A stretch of DNA of 64,000 nucleotides from Vibrio sinus (GTDB lineage Bacteria; Pseudomonadota; Gammaproteobacteria; Enterobacterales; Vibrionaceae): contig NZ_JAMKMR010000003.1 in assembly GCF_023634645.1 (NCBI RefSeq), positions 124,001-188,000 on the forward strand, read 5' to 3'. The notes under the pieces are model-generated. The model worked only from the letters and a program-made list of their open reading frames with translations. It ran no database searches and had not been told where the DNA came from. The translations under genes and the position numbers were made by a program. The number at the start of each line of letters is the position of its first letter. Position 1 is the first letter of the stretch. Positions 60,903-64,000 of the stretch are shown one piece after another.

Positions 60903-62228
60903 CTATACTTTGCTTTTTTTAACAAACGTACCACTTCTTAAGTATCCAATTTCATATATTTGCTTACTAATAGTACTTAATGACTTTACAGCTGCTTTAT
61001 CGACAATTAGTAATTTTTTCCCATTGGCTATAAAAGAGCTAATGAGTCTTTTTATGGTGTTTATATCTTGTTTGGCAACTGGAGTTTGACTTTGAATTTT
61101 TTTGAGCCACTCAAAAGTTAGGCCGTGATCAAGGCCCTTCAGTACATCTGGATTATTGATTATGTAAGTATCTTTAGTTGGATCTGACAACCTTAAAATT
61201 TCATATATGATATGTGCTTGAGATTTGGCGTTATCCATCGCAGTTGTGTTGAGTTGAAGCTCAGCAACAGCATCTGATTCAGGCATTCTCAGGAAAAACT
61301 TGATATCTCGGTAACCTGCTTTTGTTGCTCCAGAGTTGAACTTTTTGAGCTCTGAAGTTCCTGTATTATATCTATCTTTTAATGCTTTTTGATGATGCCT
61401 TATTGCTTGGAAAGCAGCATAATTGGCAATTTCTTGCTTAGCGAGGATCATCTCCTCTGAGGTGTTGAACAAAATTGTGGCTCGAGCACAATCCTTTAAT
61501 TCCCCGACATTCGAGCTTCTTTCTCGTATAGTGACTTTTTGTAGGGCGCCACTGAAGCTTTTTGTGCCCTGGAATGCTCCTGGTGGGCTACATACTCTAC
61601 CATTGAACTTTTGAGCAATGTCTTCGGCGAGAGTGAGGAGTTCAATCTGAGCCTCCATGAACTTTTTATAAAGAATAAACAGCTGCCTTGCTTTGAGCTT
61701 GACGTTACTCAACTGACTTCGACCTTGCAGGCTGAGCCCCTTCCAGTTGATTTTGTTATTTTGCATTAAACCGTTATTATCAATTTCATTCTGGATACTT
61801 TCATCTAGGTATTTTGTTAGTTTCAGGTCATTACTCAATACAGCTAGCATCCCTGTTAAAGCTTCTTTATTTTTTTTTGAGCCATTTGGTGCATGATAAT
61901 TATAATAATTTGTTGCATTAGCCAATTTTTTTCGACTAATTAAGTTAAACCCTTGTGAAAGGTTCCCACCTAGGACTTCTATTTGTCGTAAGACTTTTGA
62001 TTTGTTTTTCTTTACTTCGCTCTTCAGCTTTTCGTCATTCTTTGATGTTACAGATTGAACCGTTTCGCATACCACACTAGTATGCTTTTTCCTTTGTTGG
62101 TAGCCAGTTAAACTCTTATCTCCGGTATTTTTACTTGCTTTTTCAAAGGTAGGGATGTCTAGCGCGTCATGGATGATTTCAACTCCTTTCTCGTAACTTA
62201 AAGAAGCAGTATAATTTGGATTTGTCAT
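60903..62228 (-). CDS. RelA/SpoT-fold-like protein (putative nucleotide pyrophosphokinase toxin or effector)
   Basis: 441 residues, no signal peptide. The N-terminal 190 residues are Lys/Asn/Ser-rich and unrecognised. Residues about 225-345 follow the RelA/SpoT synthetase fold in outline: VGELKDCARATILF (Asp246, the D-x-x-x-R-x-x-I strand), AGYRDIKFFLRM (GY/R at 305-307, compare GYRSLH), and VAELQLNTTAMDNAKSQAH...YEIL (Glu323, compare EIQIRT...M..AE..H..YK). The HD hydrolase, TGS and ACT domains of long RelA/SpoT are absent. Proteins of this kind include small alarmone synthetases and pyrophosphokinase toxins. AT-rich, next to a small coiled-coil gene; the function is inferred from the motif pattern only. 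Confidence 0.62.
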   Translation of the reverse strand: MTNPNYTASLSYEKGVEIIHDALDIPTFEKASKNTGDKSLTGYQQRKKHTSVVCETVQSVTSKNDEKLKSEVKKNKSKVLRQIEVLGGNLSQGFNLISRKKLANATNYYNYHAPNGSKKNKEALTGMLAVLSNDLKLTKYLDESIQNEIDNNGLMQNNKINWKGLSLQGRSQLSNVKLKARQLFILYKKFMEAQIELLTLAEDIAQKFNGRVCSPPGAFQGTKSFSGALQKVTIRERSSNVGELKDCARATILFNTSEEMILAKQEIANYAAFQAIRHHQKALKDRYNTGTSELKKFNSGATKAGYRDIKFFLRMPESDAVAELQLNTTAMDNAKSQAHIIYEILRLSDPTKDTYIINNPDVLKGLDHGLTFEWLKKIQSQTPVAKQDINTIKRLISSFIANGKKLLIVDKAAVKSLSTISKQIYEIGYLRSGTFVKKSKV

Positions 62229-62502
62229 ATTATTTTGCCGCCTGTTTAGTTGTATTAAATAGTAATTATTAAATTAACAATATGATTGATATTGCTATTT
62301 AATTATTGATTTCTATATTTCAATAAAGTCAATTTGTTTTTTTTTAACTTATCAGTAATAGGTTTTCATAAACAGGAATAAGACATATTCCATTTTTTAT
62401 TTTATAAATAAATAAAATACTCAATACGGAAAGTGCTGAAAGACAAACTGTCTTTTAATGTGCTATTGTTGTCGTGTATATAGTATTATTGATTATATAA
62501 AT

Positions 62503-63435
62503 ATGAATAAGCAGAATAAACCTCTTAGGACAAATAGTGTTAGGCTTGGTCAGTTACGAAGCTTTTTGTATAGTTACGAAACTTGTAGTTTTTCCAAAGC
62601 TGCAAAACTGATGGGTGTTTCACAATCCGCGATTACTAAAAACATCAAAAGTCTAGAAGACCATTTCAATGTAAAGTTGTTCCACAGAGATACGCGTAAT
62701 TTTGAGTTAACTAAAGCGGCAAACAAACTATACCCTATAGTTCATGCACTTTGTTTTCAAAGTGATGCGCTTGACGAGTGCCTTAACGTCATTGATTGTG
62801 GAGATTATGGTGAGGTGCGTATTGGGTTTGATAGAGTGTTTGCCCCATATGGAAGCCAGCTTCTTACCAATTTGTTTTCTCAACAATTCCCGGAAATGAA
62901 AATATCGATTGTTGATGACCATATTTCCTTTCTACATCAGAAACTTCTCAAAGGTAAAATGGACTTTTATATCTACTATCATGGTGCTTGCAATTATGTC
63001 GATGAGGCAGAGCATTTGGTTGTGCAGCCTTTACTGGATCTTCAACCTCTCGCGGTTGTATCTCCAGAAGCAGAGTTTTTAAAGAATGAGGAGGCACTGG
63101 AGTGCTATAAATGGGTTTGTCCTAAAGTAGAAGGATATTTTTCAGATCATAACTTCTGGGAAAAATATCAGGAGATAAAAGACAAGGGCAACATCATGTA
63201 TGAAATAGACAGTAACCATACTCGGATAGATCTCGCAGTCGAGGGTGTTGCTGCTACCATTTTGCCCTCCTTCACCGTGAAACAGCAGTTGGCGTCTGGA
63301 AAGTTAATACCGCTGCCTATCGAGTTAGACCCTATTCGGTTATCCGTCTTTTATTTAAAAACCAATCCCATTGAGAAAAAGTACAAGCTGATACTGGACA
63401 ATTTTGTTAAACGATTCAATGATTTTTACACTTGA
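62503..63435 (+). CDS. LysR-family transcriptional regulator
   Basis: 310 residues from the ATG at 62503; the frame is open to an ATG at 62458, which would add 15 atypical residues. N-terminal winged helix: LRSFLYSYETCSFSKAAKLMGVSQSAITKNIKSLEDHFNVKLFHRDTR, a standard LysR pattern. The effector domain begins GDYGEVRIGFDRVF and keeps the periplasmic-binding-like fold. Preceded by 230 bp of very AT-rich sequence and followed by the Dabb gene in the same direction, 58 bp on. Target and ligand unknown. Confidence 0.92.
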   Translation: MNKQNKPLRTNSVRLGQLRSFLYSYETCSFSKAAKLMGVSQSAITKNIKSLEDHFNVKLFHRDTRNFELTKAANKLYPIVHALCFQSDALDECLNVIDCGDYGEVRIGFDRVFAPYGSQLLTNLFSQQFPEMKISIVDDHISFLHQKLLKGKMDFYIYYHGACNYVDEAEHLVVQPLLDLQPLAVVSPEAEFLKNEEALECYKWVCPKVEGYFSDHNFWEKYQEIKDKGNIMYEIDSNHTRIDLAVEGVAATILPSFTVKQQLASGKLIPLPIELDPIRLSVFYLKTNPIEKKYKLILDNFVKRFNDFYT

Positions 63436-63493
63436 TGTAATTTGGGTATGGTATCTTAATGCCTCAATTAAGTATCGCTGATGGAGTTAAGAG

Positions 63494-63790
63494 ATGATAC
63501 GCCACATATTGTTAATAAAATTTAAAGAGTCGGCTCAGCTTTTAGAAGTAGATAGACTCAAGTCATTGTTTTTGAGTATGCCTGACAAGGTATCAGGTGT
63601 AGAGTCCGTTGAGTGGGGAGAAAACGATAGCCCTGAAGATAAAAATCAAGGGTTTACACATTCCGTCTTAATGACCTTCAAAGATGATGATGGGCGAACC
63701 AATTATTTGTATCACCCCGAACATGAAGCGCTAAAAGAGGTATTTAGACCACTGCTAGACGATTTGGTGGTTCTAGATTATCGGGTGTAG
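63494..63790 (+). CDS. Dabb-family (stress-response A/B barrel) protein
   Basis: 98 residues. Opens MIRHILLIKFKESAQ, has VSGVESVEWGENDSPE, GFTHSVLMTFKDDDGRTNYLYHPEHEAL and ends DLVVLDYRV: the dimeric ferredoxin-like alpha/beta barrel of the Dabb family, including the HxxY-type YHPEHEAL segment. Members include stress proteins and small isomerases or cyclases. Complete length for the family. Placed after a LysR gene with a short gap; they may be co-regulated. GGAG-like purine site before the ATG. Confidence 0.9.
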   Translation: MIRHILLIKFKESAQLLEVDRLKSLFLSMPDKVSGVESVEWGENDSPEDKNQGFTHSVLMTFKDDDGRTNYLYHPEHEALKEVFRPLLDDLVVLDYRV

Positions 63791-63797
63791 GATATCG

Positions 63798-63902
63798 ATG
63801 CCATTGAATCAGCAAACCGAATTTCAACTTATTGAGGCTATGCTAGTGCAAGCTAAGCAAGATGGTTCTCTGGATAGGATGCTAAGTCAATATAGAAAAT
63901 AG
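63798..63902 (+). pseudogene. 34-codon remnant resembling the C-terminus of a solute-binding protein
   Basis: ATG at 63798 opens 34 codons ending TAG. The translation has the shape of the last helix of SBP_bac_3 proteins: FQLIEAMLVQAKQDGSL and LDRMLSQYRK, compare the ALAQIKSNGKYEKIYHHYF end of ArtI in this window. No upstream coding continues in this frame (a stop precedes the ATG), so it is read as a gene relic or a recombination scar. The remaining sequence to 64000 shows nothing recognisable. Confidence 0.45.
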
Positions 63903-64000
63903 TACAAAACTGTTGAATTCGTTCTATTTAATTTAGGTCTTTCTTGCGACGGAAGAGAACTTAACTATCCTGATAGTTATGTGAAACAAAACTCATAGCT

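Noticed and set aside
1..64000. CRISPR arrays, tRNA or rRNA genes, prophage or transposase genes
   Set aside because: No regularly spaced direct repeats, no tRNA-like clover-leaf with CCA region, no rRNA stretches and no integrase, transposase or phage structural genes were seen.

Overview
The window reads as a Vibrio (or close Vibrionaceae) chromosome segment, most likely from the more variable chromosome 2. Pointers are a thermolabile-hemolysin-type GDSL phospholipase, an AA10 chitin oxygenase next to a GH18 chitinase, a RibBX-type RibB, SthA, many single-gene transcription units ending in strong hairpins, and AT-leaning intergenic palindromic repeats with conserved ends. There is no rRNA, tRNA, CRISPR array, phage block or transposase gene. 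The taxonomic call is an inference from protein families.

Layout. 0-2 kb: an RtcB-type RNA ligase co-translated with the release factor PrfH (ribosome rescue and repair), then a 264-bp nested-palindrome repeat. 2-8 kb: a metallo-hydrolase with a divergent TetR and a perfect palindromic operator, solute-binding, CMD, LysR and EamA genes. 8-12 kb: a group of small exported proteins, including an exported prephenate-dehydratase-like protein beside a YxeA-family protein. 12-16 kb: a chitin-degrading pair. 16-25 kb: MscS, a LasA-type endopeptidase, SMR pump, PAP2 phosphatase, an OmpR-type regulator without a kinase beside it, a YiiX-like cysteine hydrolase, a secreted DNA/RNA endonuclease and a GH17-like secreted glycosidase. 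25-33 kb: two giant unrecognised proteins, one with a Tat signal and one AT-rich with a repeated module. 34-37 kb: a complete artPIQM-type arginine ABC transporter. 37-44 kb: an exported flavin amine oxidase, tlh, and a three-gene operon that I read as hydrogen cyanide synthase hcnABC, with a small membrane protein translationally coupled to it. 44-47 kb: a KASIII-like enzyme coupled to a diiron protein, then a second nested-palindrome repeat. 47-49 kb: ribB and a threonine-aldolase-like enzyme. 49.5-53.5 kb: an AT-rich gene for a 1341-residue protein with a CE-clan (Ulp1/SENP-like) cysteine protease signature and a C-terminal FYVE zinc finger. 53.5-60 kb: sthA and a partial myo-inositol catabolic locus (RpiR regulator, iolC, iolA) with two matching operator palindromes. 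60.5-62.3 kb: an AT-rich pair, a RelA/SpoT-fold-like protein and a small coiled-coil protein. 62.5-64 kb: LysR, Dabb protein and a 34-codon remnant of a solute-binding protein.

How it fits together. Much of the window encodes exported or antagonistic functions: LasA-type bacteriolysis, nuclease, chitin oxidation and hydrolysis, phospholipase, putative cyanide production and amine oxidase. This suits a particle- or animal-associated marine bacterium that scavenges and competes. The most unusual content lies in three AT-rich blocks (29.8-32.4, 49.5-53.5 and 60.5-62.2 kb), whose proteins look unlike housekeeping genes and in two cases carry folds typical of host-directed effectors or toxins. The FYVE/CE-protease protein is the strongest candidate for something undescribed.
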